Source of the DNA: JANMEX01 sp043776635
GTDB taxonomy: Bacteria; Pseudomonadota; Alphaproteobacteria; Rhizobiales; Rhizobiaceae
Assembly (NCBI GenBank): GCA_043776635.1
Contig: JAYVRA010000086.1
Coordinates: 1 to 53,319, forward strand
Length of the DNA stretch: 53,319 bases
Direction of reading: 5' to 3'
Positions 35,229 to 44,056 of the stretch are shown one piece after another. The notes below the pieces were generated by a model. That model worked only from the letters and a program-made list of their open reading frames with translations, made no database searches and was not told the DNA's origin. The first letter of the stretch is position 1; each line of letters begins with the position of its first letter. A program made the position numbers and the translations under genes.

Positions 35229-36524
35229 ATGTCTCATTCGATGTCATCATTTTTCAACAAACCTTTGGAAGAAAGCGATCCGGAGCTGTTCAGCTCTGTC
35301 CGCAAGGAACTTGGCCGCCAGCGCCACGAAATTGAGCTGATTGCGTCAGAAAACATCGTTTCCCGCGCCGTTTTGGAGGCGCAGGGCTCGATCATGACAA
35401 ACAAATATGCTGAAGGCTATTCAGGCCGTCGCTATTACGGCGGTTGCCATTTCGTCGATATCGCCGAAGATTTGGCTATCGAGCGCGTTACCAAGTTGTT
35501 CGGTTGCACCTATGCAAACGTCCAGCCGAACTCCGGCAGCCAAGCCAACCAAGCCGTGTTTTTGGCTCTGGCAAAGCCGGGCGATACAATTCTCGGCATG
35601 AGCTTGGATGCAGGCGGGCATTTAACCCATGGCGCAAAGCCAAACCTATCGGGCAAATGGTTTAATGCCGTCCAGTATGGCCTCGATTTGGCGACTGGCT
35701 ACATCGACTACGACCAAGTTGAAGTGCTGGCCATTGAGCACAAGCCGGTCATTCTAATCGCCGGTGGTTCTGCCTATTCCCGCATCATCGATTTCGCCCG
35801 TATGCGCGAAATTGCTGATAAAGTTGGTGCTTATTTGTGGGTGGATATGGCTCATTTCGCGGGCCTTGTGGCTGCTGGCGAACATCCAAGCCCGTTCCCG
35901 CACGCTCATGTAGCAACATCGACAACACACAAAACCCTGCGCGGCCCGCGCGGCGGCTTAGTGCTGACAAATGATGAAGCCATTGCCAGGAAAATCAATT
36001 CCGCCGTGTTTCCAGGTCTGCAAGGAGGCCCGTTGATGCACGTCATTGCGGCCAAGGCCGTCGCGTTTGGCGAGGCTCTGAGCGATGAATACAAGACTTA
36101 CATTCGCGCCGTAAAGGAAAACGCCAATGTGCTTGCCTCAACGCTTGTTGCCAATGGCTTTGCCATCGTTTCCGGTGGCACTGACACGCATTTAATGCTG
36201 GTCGACCTGCGCCCGAAAAATCTCAACGGCAAAGATTCCGAAGCAGCCATGGGCCGCGCGTTCATTACCTGCAACAAAAACGGCGTACCAAACGATCCTG
36301 AAAAGCCAACTATTACATCCGGCATTCGACTCGGCACACCGGTCGGCACTACGCGCGGGTTTGGCAAGGCGGAATTCGTGACCATCGCCAACCTCATCAC
36401 CGAAGTGCTGGATGGACTGAAAGCCGCGAACTCACCGGAAGGCAATGCGCCCGTTGAAGCCCGCGTTAAAGAAAAAGTTATGGCCCTAACAGATCGCTTT
36501 CCGATTTACCCGCACTTAGGGTAA
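35229..36524 (+). CDS. glyA: Serine hydroxymethyltransferase
   Basis: Interconverts serine and glycine with tetrahydrofolate, feeding one-carbon metabolism. The 431-residue PLP enzyme has IELIASENIVSRAVLEAQGS, NKYAEGYSGRRYYGGCHFVD, NVQPNSGSQANQAVFLAL and the PLP lysine in VATSTTHKTLRGPRGGL. Length is normal. AAAGG upstream of the ATG serves as the ribosome site. It heads a dense plus-strand run glyA-nrdR-ribD-ribE-ribH-nusB that is conserved in alphaproteobacteria. I saw no glycine riboswitch in the leader. Confidence 0.97.
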   Translation: MSHSMSSFFNKPLEESDPELFSSVRKELGRQRHEIELIASENIVSRAVLEAQGSIMTNKYAEGYSGRRYYGGCHFVDIAEDLAIERVTKLFGCTYANVQPNSGSQANQAVFLALAKPGDTILGMSLDAGGHLTHGAKPNLSGKWFNAVQYGLDLATGYIDYDQVEVLAIEHKPVILIAGGSAYSRIIDFARMREIADKVGAYLWVDMAHFAGLVAAGEHPSPFPHAHVATSTTHKTLRGPRGGLVLTNDEAIARKINSAVFPGLQGGPLMHVIAAKAVAFGEALSDEYKTYIRAVKENANVLASTLVANGFAIVSGGTDTHLMLVDLRPKNLNGKDSEAAMGRAFITCNKNGVPNDPEKPTITSGIRLGTPVGTTRGFGKAEFVTIANLITEVLDGLKAANSPEGNAPVEARVKEKVMALTDRFPIYPHLG

Positions 36525-36553
36525 TATCGTCCCGAACGATTCCGGGAGAAGAT

Positions 36554-37030
36554 ATGCGTTGTCCTTATTGCCAGTCTGTTGACACCCAAGTGAAGGACTC
36601 GCGTCCCGCCGAAGACACAACAGCCATCCGCCGCCGTCGCATATGCCCCGATTGCGGCGGTCGCTTCACCACATTCGAGCGCGTGCAGCTGCGCGAATTG
36701 TTGGTGCAAAAGAAAACCGGGCGCAAAGTTCCGTTCGACCGCGAAAAACTGCATCGTTCCTTCGAAATTGCGCTTCGTAAACGCCCCGTCGAAGACGACC
36801 GCATTGAACGCGCTGTATCCGGAATAGTGCGCCGCATGGAAAGCAGCGGCGAGAGTGAAATCACCACTGATTATATCGGAACAATGGTAATGGAAGCACT
36901 CAAAGGCATCGACCATGTAGCCTTTGTCCGCTATGCCTCAGTCTATCGTGATTTTGCCGATCCGAAGGAATTTCACAAGCTGATCAGTGAGTTGGAAGAA
37001 GAAGACCGCATTGGGTCGTTGGAAAAATGA
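36554..37030 (+). CDS. nrdR: Transcriptional repressor NrdR
   Basis: Represses ribonucleotide reductase genes in response to (d)ATP. The 158-residue protein has an N-terminal zinc ribbon (MRCPYCQSVDTQV and RRICPDCGGRFTTFER) and an ATP-cone domain (KVPFDREKLHRSFEIALRKR, VAFVRYASVYRDFAD). The first 30 residues after the start are nearly invariant in the family. It lies 29 bases after glyA, and ribD overlaps its stop (ATGA). No NrdR boxes were searched for beyond the window. Confidence 0.97.
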   Translation: MRCPYCQSVDTQVKDSRPAEDTTAIRRRRICPDCGGRFTTFERVQLRELLVQKKTGRKVPFDREKLHRSFEIALRKRPVEDDRIERAVSGIVRRMESSGESEITTDYIGTMVMEALKGIDHVAFVRYASVYRDFADPKEFHKLISELEEEDRIGSLEK

Positions 37031-38121
37031 GTGCTCAAGGAGCAATCGACCAACGCTACATCGCCGCATGCATCCGCCATGCCCGCTCGAACTTGGGCCT
37101 GACAGGAACCAATCCATCGGTCGGAACACTATTGGTTAAAAACGGTGTCATCATCGGGCGCGGCGTTACTGCCGTTGGCGGTAGGCCACACGCGGAGACG
37201 CAGGCCATTTCTGAGGCTGGTGAGGCGGCGCGTGGCTCGACGGCCTATGTCACGCTCGAACCCTGCGCCCACCATGGCCGCACACCGCCGTGCGCGGAAG
37301 CGTTGATCACAGCGGGTGTTGCCCGCGTGGTCATAGCCGCAAGCGATCCGGACCCGCGCGTTTCCGGCAAGGGTGCTAAGATTTTGCGCGATGCTGGCAT
37401 TGAAGTGGTGGAAGGTGTATTGGCCGGTTTGGCCTATGAAGGCTTGTCAGGGTACCTCACTCGATCATTGAAAAAACGACCGGAAGTGACACTTAAATTA
37501 GCAGTTTCCGCCGATGGCATGATTGGAATAACGGGCGAAGGCCAGGTAGCTATAACCGGCAAAATCGCCCGCGATATGGTGCATATGATGCGGGCCCAAA
37601 GTGATGCGATAATGATCGGCGCGGGCACTGCTCTTGCCGATGATCCGGAATTATCCTGTCGGCTTAATGGTTTGGAGAAGCGCTCACCAATTCGTATTAT
37701 TGTTGACGGCAAATTGTCAATTTCAGAACATTCCAAATTCGCACAGACGGCAGGGCAAATACCCGTGTGGGTCGCAGCGCACGGCGATGCGGATAGCGGC
37801 AAGCGCAAAGTGCTGACCGGTCTTGGCTGCCGCATTTTTTCCACCGAAAATCATTGTGGCATGGTCGCACTGCCGGAGTTGTTGGATGATCTTGGCGCGG
37901 AGGGCATTGACAGTTTGATGGTTGAAGGCGGTGCGCGGGTGGCGCAGAATTTCCTCGAAGAAAACATTGTGGACCGGATTGTATTGTTCACAGGTGAACG
38001 CATTGTCGGCGCTGGTGGCCTTGCGTCACCCGTCTCAGTGGCTCATATGCCGCTTGGATTTACGCTGATAAGCGAAGCGGTCTTGGGGCCGGATATTCGC
38101 CGCGATTACAGGAAAGTTTGA
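37027..38121 (+). CDS. ribD: Bifunctional riboflavin deaminase/reductase RibD
   Basis: Performs the deamination and side-chain reduction steps of riboflavin synthesis. The 364-residue protein has a deaminase domain with zinc ligands in GRPHAETQAISEAGEAARG and LEPCAHHGRTPPCAEALI, and a reductase domain from about 150 with LKLAVSADGMIG, DAIMIGAGTALADDPELSCR and LMVEGGARVAQNFL. Length is normal. It overlaps nrdR by four bases and precedes ribE by three. Confidence 0.96.
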   Translation: MSAQGAIDQRYIAACIRHARSNLGLTGTNPSVGTLLVKNGVIIGRGVTAVGGRPHAETQAISEAGEAARGSTAYVTLEPCAHHGRTPPCAEALITAGVARVVIAASDPDPRVSGKGAKILRDAGIEVVEGVLAGLAYEGLSGYLTRSLKKRPEVTLKLAVSADGMIGITGEGQVAITGKIARDMVHMMRAQSDAIMIGAGTALADDPELSCRLNGLEKRSPIRIIVDGKLSISEHSKFAQTAGQIPVWVAAHGDADSGKRKVLTGLGCRIFSTENHCGMVALPELLDDLGAEGIDSLMVEGGARVAQNFLEENIVDRIVLFTGERIVGAGGLASPVSVAHMPLGFTLISEAVLGPDIRRDYRKV

Positions 38122-38124
38122 GCT

Positions 38125-38739
38125 ATGTTCACCGGGATCGTGACAGACGTTGGAATCGTAGAAACAGTCACGCCGCTCCCGGAAGGCATAAAACTGCGTA
38201 TAGCTACCAATTATGACCTTAAAACCATTGCCATCGGCGCTTCAATTGCCTGCTCAGGAACCTGTTTGACAGTTGTCGCGCTGCCTAACGAAGGCTCCAA
38301 TGCCCGTTGGTTTGAAGTGGAAGCATGGGAAGAAGCGCTGCGCCTGACGAACGTATCCGGCTTGAAACAGGGCGCAAAAATCAACCTCGAACGAGCTTTG
38401 AAAATCGGTGATGAGCTCGGCGGACACATTGTTTCTGGCCATGTCGATGGCATGGTTGAGATCATTGCGATTAAAAACGAGGGCGAAGCGCGGCGCTTCA
38501 CCATGCGTGCGCCAAAAGCCTTGTCCAAGTTTGTCGCGCCCAAAGGTTCGGTAGCGCTTGATGGCACATCGCTCACGGTCAACGCTGTTAACATCCACGA
38601 GTTTGATGTGCTTATCATACGCCATACGCTGGAAGTGACAACATGGGGCGCACGCAATGTGGGCGATTTCCTCAATCTCGAGGTCGATACTATGGCGCGA
38701 TACGCAGCACGGCTTGCGGAAGCGGCCAAAGAAGACTAA
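38125..38739 (+). CDS. ribE: Riboflavin synthase, alpha subunit
   Basis: Dismutates two 6,7-dimethyl-8-ribityllumazine molecules to riboflavin. The 204-residue protein has the two tandem lumazine-binding barrels. The first begins MFTGIVTDVGIVE, with SIACSGTCLTVVAL. The second has GGHIVSGHVDGMVEI and GSVALDGTSLTVNAV. The C-terminal helix is trimer-forming (LNLEVDTMARYAARL). It is also called ribC in rhizobial literature. It lies between ribD and ribH. Confidence 0.96.
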   Translation: MFTGIVTDVGIVETVTPLPEGIKLRIATNYDLKTIAIGASIACSGTCLTVVALPNEGSNARWFEVEAWEEALRLTNVSGLKQGAKINLERALKIGDELGGHIVSGHVDGMVEIIAIKNEGEARRFTMRAPKALSKFVAPKGSVALDGTSLTVNAVNIHEFDVLIIRHTLEVTTWGARNVGDFLNLEVDTMARYAARLAEAAKED

Positions 38740-38805
38740 CCCCTGCCAAACTGAAATTTTGGTAAATTCGCTTCGCCTGCCTCCCGGGCCAAGCAGGAGT
38801 ATTTT

Positions 38806-39267
38806 ATGAATAAGAGAAGCCCGAAGGCACCGCACATTTTGATTGTAGAAGCGCGGTTCTATGATGATATGTCCGATGCGTTGCTCGAAGGCGCCAAGGC
38901 AGCACTGGATGTCGCCAAAGCGACTTATGAAGTTGTGACCGTAATGGGCGCTTTGGAAATTCCAGCGGCTATCACCTTCGCCATGATCGGCGAAGACGAA
39001 GGCGGTACGCATTTTGATGGCTACGTAGCGCTGGGCGTTATAATTCGCGGCGAGACCTACCATTTTGATATTGTAGCCAATGAGTCCGCCCGTGCCCTGA
39101 TGAACCTCTCGACTGAGGCGGCTGCTGCAATTGGCAACGGTATCATGACAGTCGACACAGATGCCCAAGCGTGGGCACGCGTGAAGAAGTCTGAGTTGGA
39201 CAAGGGCGGTTTTGCTGCCAAGGCGGCTTTGAAAATGGTAGAACTTAAACAGCATTTCGGAGCCTGA
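38806..39267 (+). CDS. ribH: 6,7-dimethyl-8-ribityllumazine synthase
   Basis: Condenses the pyrimidinedione and dihydroxybutanone phosphate to lumazine. The 153-residue protein has HILIVEARFYDDMSDALLEG, VMGALEIPAAI, the catalytic-loop GYVALGVIIRGETYHFDIVA and WARVKKSELDKGG. The length fits the icosahedral-type enzyme. An AGGAG ribosome site precedes the ATG but can be folded into a short stem with CCTGC/CTCC upstream. The 66-base gap is too short for an FMN riboswitch. nusB follows after one base. Confidence 0.96.
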   Translation: MNKRSPKAPHILIVEARFYDDMSDALLEGAKAALDVAKATYEVVTVMGALEIPAAITFAMIGEDEGGTHFDGYVALGVIIRGETYHFDIVANESARALMNLSTEAAAAIGNGIMTVDTDAQAWARVKKSELDKGGFAAKAALKMVELKQHFGA

Positions 39268-39268
39268 T

Positions 39269-39742
39269 TTGACCGGTTCTGAAAATATAGTTGCTGGTGT
39301 CCGCCCCGCCAATAAGCGCGGCGCTGCCCGTCTTGCCGCCGTTCAAGCGCTTTATCAGATGGACGTTGCGGGCGTCGGTATTTTGGACGTTGTGCATGAG
39401 TATGAAACTTACCGCTTGGGCCAAGAGGTGGACGGTAACCAATATCTTGAGGCCGATGCGCAATGGTTCCGTGCCATCGTTGCCGGTGTTGTTGATAACC
39501 AAAAGACGCTCGACCCGATTATTCACGCCTCACTGACCGACGATTGGCCGCTGGACAGGCTGGACGCAACGTTGCGAGGAATTTTACGGGCCGGTGCTTT
39601 TGAAGTGACGTTGCGAAAGGACGTTCCAACCGCTGTGGCAATCAACGAATATGTCGATATTGCCAAAGCTTTTTTTGAAGGTGAAGAGCCGAAATTGGTC
39701 AACGCCGTGTTGGATCGGATAGCAAAGAAAAATCGAAAGTAA
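39269..39742 (+). CDS. nusB: Transcription antitermination factor NusB
   Basis: Binds boxA RNA with NusE (S10) to prevent early termination in rRNA operons. The 157-residue all-helical protein begins with a TTG at 39269, with GGAG six bases upstream inside the end of ribH. NKRGAARLAAVQALYQMDV and ILRAGAFEVTLRKDVPTAVAI, followed by NEYVDIAKAFFEGEEPKLVN, are family-typical. It is the last member of the conserved glyA-to-nusB set and is followed by an MFS gene after six bases. Confidence 0.95.
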   Translation: MTGSENIVAGVRPANKRGAARLAAVQALYQMDVAGVGILDVVHEYETYRLGQEVDGNQYLEADAQWFRAIVAGVVDNQKTLDPIIHASLTDDWPLDRLDATLRGILRAGAFEVTLRKDVPTAVAINEYVDIAKAFFEGEEPKLVNAVLDRIAKKNRK

Positions 39743-39748
39743 CAATAA

Positions 39749-40969
39749 ATGTTCACGCCTGACCTTACTGCAACGAAACGCCAAACGCTTGTGTTCGCAG
39801 CCAGTCAGGCGATATTGGGCTCCGTCGCGCCAATTGCTATTTCCATGGGCGCATTTGCGGGCGTTTATTTGTTAGGGCCAGACAAATCACTGGCAACAGC
39901 GCCTGTTACCGGCTTCAATGTTGGTGTGGCGCTTGGTGCCCTGCCCGCAGCATGGGTGATCAAAACCGTTGGCCAAAAACACGGATTTATGATTGGCGCA
40001 CTGATCTCAATGCTGGGTGGCGCACTGGCGACACTGGCATTATTTCAGTATTCATTCATATTTTTCATTGCGGCTCTGGCTTGCCTTGGCATGGGCGGCG
40101 CGTTCACCCAGCAAATTAGATTTGCGGCTGCCGATAATGCGCCAGACATATTTAAAGCACAGGCGATTTCCTGGGTGCTGGGCGGCGGCATTGTTTCGGC
40201 TGTGCTTGGCCCCCAAATGGTGATTGCCACGAGCAATATGTTTCTTCCCGTACAGTTTGCAGGCGCCTATGCCTCTATTATTTTATTCTGGCTTGTGGGT
40301 TTTTGCATCTTAACGCAGCTAAGAATGCTACCAGTTACGAAGTCTGATGTTATTTCGTCACTCCCTGCACCGGGTGCTCGCCCGCTAATGGAAATCATTA
40401 AACAGCGGCGTTTTATAGTGGCGCTGATTTGTTCTGTTGGGTCTTATTCTCTGATGAGTTTTGTCATGACTGGCGCACCACTTGCCATGGTTGGCTGCGG
40501 ATTCAGCCATAATGAGGCGACGTTGGGCATACAATGGCATGTGCTGGCGATGTTTGGTCCAAGTTTTTTCACCGGTAAACTAATTGCCCGTTTCGGCAAG
40601 GAAACAATCGTCGCAAGCGGACTTATTATATTGATCGCCTGCGCGTTGGTTGCCCTTTCAGGTATACAACTTTGGCAATTTTTCACAGCGCTAATTCTGC
40701 TTGGCATAGGCTGGAATTTTGGCTTCATCGGCGCAACGTCAATGGTTACGGATTGCTACCGCCCGCAAGAAAAAGGCGCTGTGCAAGGATTCCATGATTT
40801 TGTGCTGTTCTCGACTGTTGCCCTGTCCTCGCTTTTTTCGGGAAAAATATTCTTCGTGTGGGGCTGGAACATGGTGAATTACATGATATTTCCTGTGACC
40901 GTCGTTTGTCTTTTTGCGCTTGGTTGGTTGGCGCTGAACAATCGTCGCATCGAAACCGCTTCGCTTTAA
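39749..40969 (+). CDS. MFS transporter, substrate unknown
   Basis: A 406-residue membrane protein with about 12 hydrophobic helices and a central loop near 190-215, as expected for the major facilitator superfamily. Visible landmarks are GFNVGVALGALPAAWVIKTV (motif A region), FTQQIRFAAADNAPDIFKAQ, GWNFGFIGATSMVTDCYRPQ and GAVQGFHDFVLFSTVALSSL. No substrate-specific signature is recognised. It follows nusB closely and probably shares its transcript. It is convergent with the MarR gene. Confidence 0.9.
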   Translation: MFTPDLTATKRQTLVFAASQAILGSVAPIAISMGAFAGVYLLGPDKSLATAPVTGFNVGVALGALPAAWVIKTVGQKHGFMIGALISMLGGALATLALFQYSFIFFIAALACLGMGGAFTQQIRFAAADNAPDIFKAQAISWVLGGGIVSAVLGPQMVIATSNMFLPVQFAGAYASIILFWLVGFCILTQLRMLPVTKSDVISSLPAPGARPLMEIIKQRRFIVALICSVGSYSLMSFVMTGAPLAMVGCGFSHNEATLGIQWHVLAMFGPSFFTGKLIARFGKETIVASGLIILIACALVALSGIQLWQFFTALILLGIGWNFGFIGATSMVTDCYRPQEKGAVQGFHDFVLFSTVALSSLFSGKIFFVWGWNMVNYMIFPVTVVCLFALGWLALNNRRIETASL

Positions 40970-40977
40970 CAGGTAAA

Positions 40978-41003
40978 GGCCCGGCTTGTAATCCAACCCG
41001 GGC
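40978..41003. terminator. Possible hairpin terminator between convergent genes
   Basis: GCCCGG (40979-40984) pairs with CCGGGC (40998-41003), with a 13-base loop, between the MFS and MarR stops. T tracts are weak on both sides. Confidence 0.4.
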
Positions 41004-41017
41004 TCTAAATCCGCACA

Positions 41018-41533
41018 CTACATGCGATAAGCTATGGTATCGTTCCAAAAACGATCTAATCGCTGCAATGATTTGTTCATATTGACGAACTCGTCCGCAT
41101 TAATACCACCGACAACTTCGATGCTGCCGATATGGCGATCATAAAGACCGGCGACAACACTGGCAATTTTCTCACCTTTCTCAGTCAGCGCGATACGGAC
41201 AGAACGGCGATCGGTGCGGGAGCGCTGGTGGCTAATGAATTCAAGGTCAACCAGCTTCTTCAAATTATAAGAAACATTTGAGCCTAGATAATACCCACGC
41301 GAACGCAGTTCACCAGCTGTTAGTTCTGAAGCACCAATGTTGAAAAGCAACAACGCCTGGATGGCATTGATATCGCTGCGACCATTGCGATCAAACTCGT
41401 CCTTAATAACATCTAACAAGCGACGGTGAAGACGCTCGACCAATTGAAGTGATTCCATATAAAGCACGCGCATTGCGTCCTTGGAATTATCACGAACGGG
41501 ATCGGTACCCGCCATACGCTTAAGCTGCATCAT
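41018..41533 (-). CDS. ldtR: MarR-family regulator, LdtR-like
   Basis: A 171-residue winged-helix repressor. The recognition part is ELTAGELRSRGYYLGSNVSY followed by NLKKLVDLEFISHQRSRTDR and RSVRIALTEKG (beta-wing). An unusual N-terminal helix YMESLQLVERLHRRLLDVIK precedes it. These match my memory of LdtR from Candidatus Liberibacter asiaticus, which activates an L,D-transpeptidase gene. The symbol is therefore tentative. The next gene upstream on the same strand is DUF6163, as in other Hyphomicrobiales. A 10-base palindrome TCAAATTTGA at 41600-41609 lies about 67 bases ahead of the start and could be an operator. MarR membership is certain; LdtR identity is likely. Confidence 0.82.
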   Translation of the reverse strand: MMQLKRMAGTDPVRDNSKDAMRVLYMESLQLVERLHRRLLDVIKDEFDRNGRSDINAIQALLLFNIGASELTAGELRSRGYYLGSNVSYNLKKLVDLEFISHQRSRTDRRSVRIALTEKGEKIASVVAGLYDRHIGSIEVVGGINADEFVNMNKSLQRLDRFWNDTIAYRM

Positions 41534-41672
41534 TATGTTACGCCTCTGTTATGCCGGTGTGTTTTTTTCCACCGTTAAGGCCAACATATCCAATTCATTT
41601 CAAATTTGACTTAATCACCACACTTAATAGAAGGTTACTGACCTTGCATCCTAAAATAGCGATAACAACTGC

Positions 41673-42101
41673 TTAACGTGCCGCTATTTGGCGTTCGCGG
41701 TATAAAACAAGCCGGAAAATCACGTAAAGCAATGCTACGAGCCCATGGGCAAACAGCACTCCATTTCTGGAGCCAAAGAGTTCAGGAAATCCAAAATACA
41801 TCACGCATTCGCCCAAGGCTGCAACAACCCAGATGACCGGACCCCAAGAAACCACTGTCCATAAACCTATCGCTGCAACAGGAAACAATACAGCGAGGCT
41901 TGCTGCCGACGCCTGCCAGTAAACCGGCATCAGATCAAACCGTCCAAGGTTACCCGGATGAATGCCAATCAAGCTTATCCAGTAATTTACCCCTAAGTAC
42001 AGGCTCCAACAGGCAATTATCCGATGGAACCATACAAATAAACTCAGCGTGAGTGAGGGAAGCGGTTTCCTCAGCTGATCGTCATTATTCGTGAAGGTCA
42101 T
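41673..42101 (-). CDS. DUF6163-family membrane protein
   Basis: Starting at the ATG at 42101, with GGGAG seven bases upstream, gives 142 residues. A longer frame from 42179 has no ribosome site. Four hydrophobic segments lie at about 18-42, 62-85, 92-110 and 115-135. WFHRIIACWSLYLGVNYWIS and WVVAALGECVMYFGFPELFG are notable. I associate it with the DUF6163 family found next to LdtR-like regulators. Function unknown; an inner-membrane location is clear. Confidence 0.78.
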   Translation of the reverse strand: MTFTNNDDQLRKPLPSLTLSLFVWFHRIIACWSLYLGVNYWISLIGIHPGNLGRFDLMPVYWQASAASLAVLFPVAAIGLWTVVSWGPVIWVVAALGECVMYFGFPELFGSRNGVLFAHGLVALLYVIFRLVLYRERQIAAR

Positions 42102-42221
42102 CGCATTGCTCCCGCAAAACACCTGGTTAGAGTATTGCTCACTAATGCGGAACGCATTGTGTATAAAAAATGATAGCAAAAAGAAGCTGGTGTCGCGTCT
42201 ATATACAGTTAAACAATAGAA

Positions 42222-44051
42222 TTATTTATCGTCAATGGCGTCAACTGCGGCCTTGATTTCCTTCAAAAAAATCACCCCGAATTCCTTCAGCTTGGCTTCT
42301 CCGACCCCATGGACTTCGCTGAAATCCTGTTTATTTTGCGGCACACGCTTGGCCATATCAATCAGCGACTTATCGGAAAATATGACATAGGCAGGCACAT
42401 TGCGCGCGCCGGCAAGGCGGCGACGCAGGTCCTTCAAGCGTGTAATCAAAGCCTCACTCAGCGGATCAGCACTGGCATCAGCCATTGCTTCCGCCCGCAA
42501 TAAGCGTTTGGTGGATTTGACCTGATCCTTGCGGTAACGGAATGTTTCTTCGCCGCTAAGCAGAGCTTTGCCCTTGTCGCTGAGAGACAGCCCGCCAAAC
42601 CCGCCTGCATCCAGCCGCAACAGCCCCGCTGCGCACATCTGCCTGACCAGCGATTGCCATTCAGTTCGGGTGCGGTTTGTGCCGGAGCCAAATTGCGGCG
42701 ATGCCGTGTGATTGAGCGAGGAAGTGCGGTCTGTCTCCCTGCCCTGCAACACGTCAATAATATGGGTTGCACCGAAGCGCTCGCCGGTGAAACGGACGGT
42801 CTCAAGAACTTTGGCAGCATCAGCTGTGCCATCAAACGTTTCGGCTGGCGAGGAGCACACATCGCAGTTGCCGCACGGCTGCGATGTTTCGCCGAAATAG
42901 GCGAGCAGCGATATGCGCCGACACGTTGATGCTTCGCAATAATTCACAAGCGCATCCAGCCGCCGGTGCTCGCGGCGCTTGTTGGTGTCATCGGCATCGT
43001 TCTGATTAATGAAATTGCGGCGCAGGCGTATGTCGCCAAGGCCATACACCATATGCGCTGCCGCAGGGCCGCCATCGCGCCCGCCGCGCCCGATTTCTTG
43101 ATAATAGGCATCTAAAGAGGATGGCAAATCAGCGTGGAAAACAAAGCGTACATCCGGCTTGTCAATGCCCATTCCGAACGCGATTGTGGCGCAAACGGTG
43201 ATGCCTTTTTCCGCCATAAAGCGCTCTTGCGCTTGCGCCCGAATGTTTGGCGATAGTCCTGCGTGATAGACAATGGCCGTGAAGCCATTCTTGTTCAAAT
43301 GCTCCGCCCACTCCTCGCAGGATTTTCGCGACAGCGCATAAACAATGCCGCTCGCGCCCTTGTGGTGATCGAGAAATGCAAGCATTTGTTTGCCGGTATT
43401 GGCTTTGGGTTCAACGGTAAGACTGATATTGGGACGATCAAAACCTGACACGTGAACCTGCGCCTGCCCGCCAAAAAGCCGCTGCACAATGTCTCTTCGC
43501 GCTGCTTCGTCCGCCGTCGCGGTAAACGCGCCGATGGGAGTGTTCGGAAAAACCTCACGCAAATCGTGCAAAGCTTCATATTCCGGCCGGAACGAGGCGC
43601 CCCATTGAGAGATGCAATGCGCTTCATCGACGGCAATCAAATTTACATTCAGCCGCTGCAACGCCGCTATCATGCGCTCCGTCATTAAGCGCTCCGGCGC
43701 AAGATAAAGAATGCGCACTTCGCCCGCTGCGACGCGCTGCCAGATTTCGATATTGGCATCCCGCGAAGCAGCGGAATTGATGGTTTCGGCTGCCACGCCG
43801 GCAAATTTCAACGCGGCGACCTGATCTTGCATAAGCGCCACCAGCGGCGAGACGACAATTGTCAGCCCGCCTTTGACCAGCGCTGGCACTTGGTAGCACA
43901 GCGATTTACCTGAACCCGTCGGCATTACCGCCAGCACATGGCGGTCGCTCAGAAGATCATCGACAATATCCTCCTGGCCCGACCGAAATTCATCAAAGCC
44001 GAAAATATCGCGTAAAACGCTGGTTTTGGTAGCCAGTTTTTCGGGAGACAT
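42222..44051 (-). CDS. recQ: ATP-dependent DNA helicase RecQ
   Basis: A 3'-5' helicase in recombination and repair. The product is about 609 residues with Walker A VMPTGSGKSLCYQVPAL, the DEAH box VDEAHCISQWGASFRPEY and motif VI YYQEIGRGGRDGGP. The RQC zinc site is in NYCEASTCRRISLLAYFGET and QPCGNCDVC, and the HRDC domain is at the C-terminus (about 525-600). I use the ATG at 44051. A TTG at 44060 overlaps the hydrolase stop (TTGA) and is an alternative coupled start. It is downstream of the hydrolase on the same strand. Confidence 0.96.
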   Translation of the reverse strand: MSPEKLATKTSVLRDIFGFDEFRSGQEDIVDDLLSDRHVLAVMPTGSGKSLCYQVPALVKGGLTIVVSPLVALMQDQVAALKFAGVAAETINSAASRDANIEIWQRVAAGEVRILYLAPERLMTERMIAALQRLNVNLIAVDEAHCISQWGASFRPEYEALHDLREVFPNTPIGAFTATADEAARRDIVQRLFGGQAQVHVSGFDRPNISLTVEPKANTGKQMLAFLDHHKGASGIVYALSRKSCEEWAEHLNKNGFTAIVYHAGLSPNIRAQAQERFMAEKGITVCATIAFGMGIDKPDVRFVFHADLPSSLDAYYQEIGRGGRDGGPAAAHMVYGLGDIRLRRNFINQNDADDTNKRREHRRLDALVNYCEASTCRRISLLAYFGETSQPCGNCDVCSSPAETFDGTADAAKVLETVRFTGERFGATHIIDVLQGRETDRTSSLNHTASPQFGSGTNRTRTEWQSLVRQMCAAGLLRLDAGGFGGLSLSDKGKALLSGEETFRYRKDQVKSTKRLLRAEAMADASADPLSEALITRLKDLRRRLAGARNVPAYVIFSDKSLIDMAKRVPQNKQDFSEVHGVGEAKLKEFGVIFLKEIKAAVDAIDDK

Positions 44052-44056
44052 GCCGC

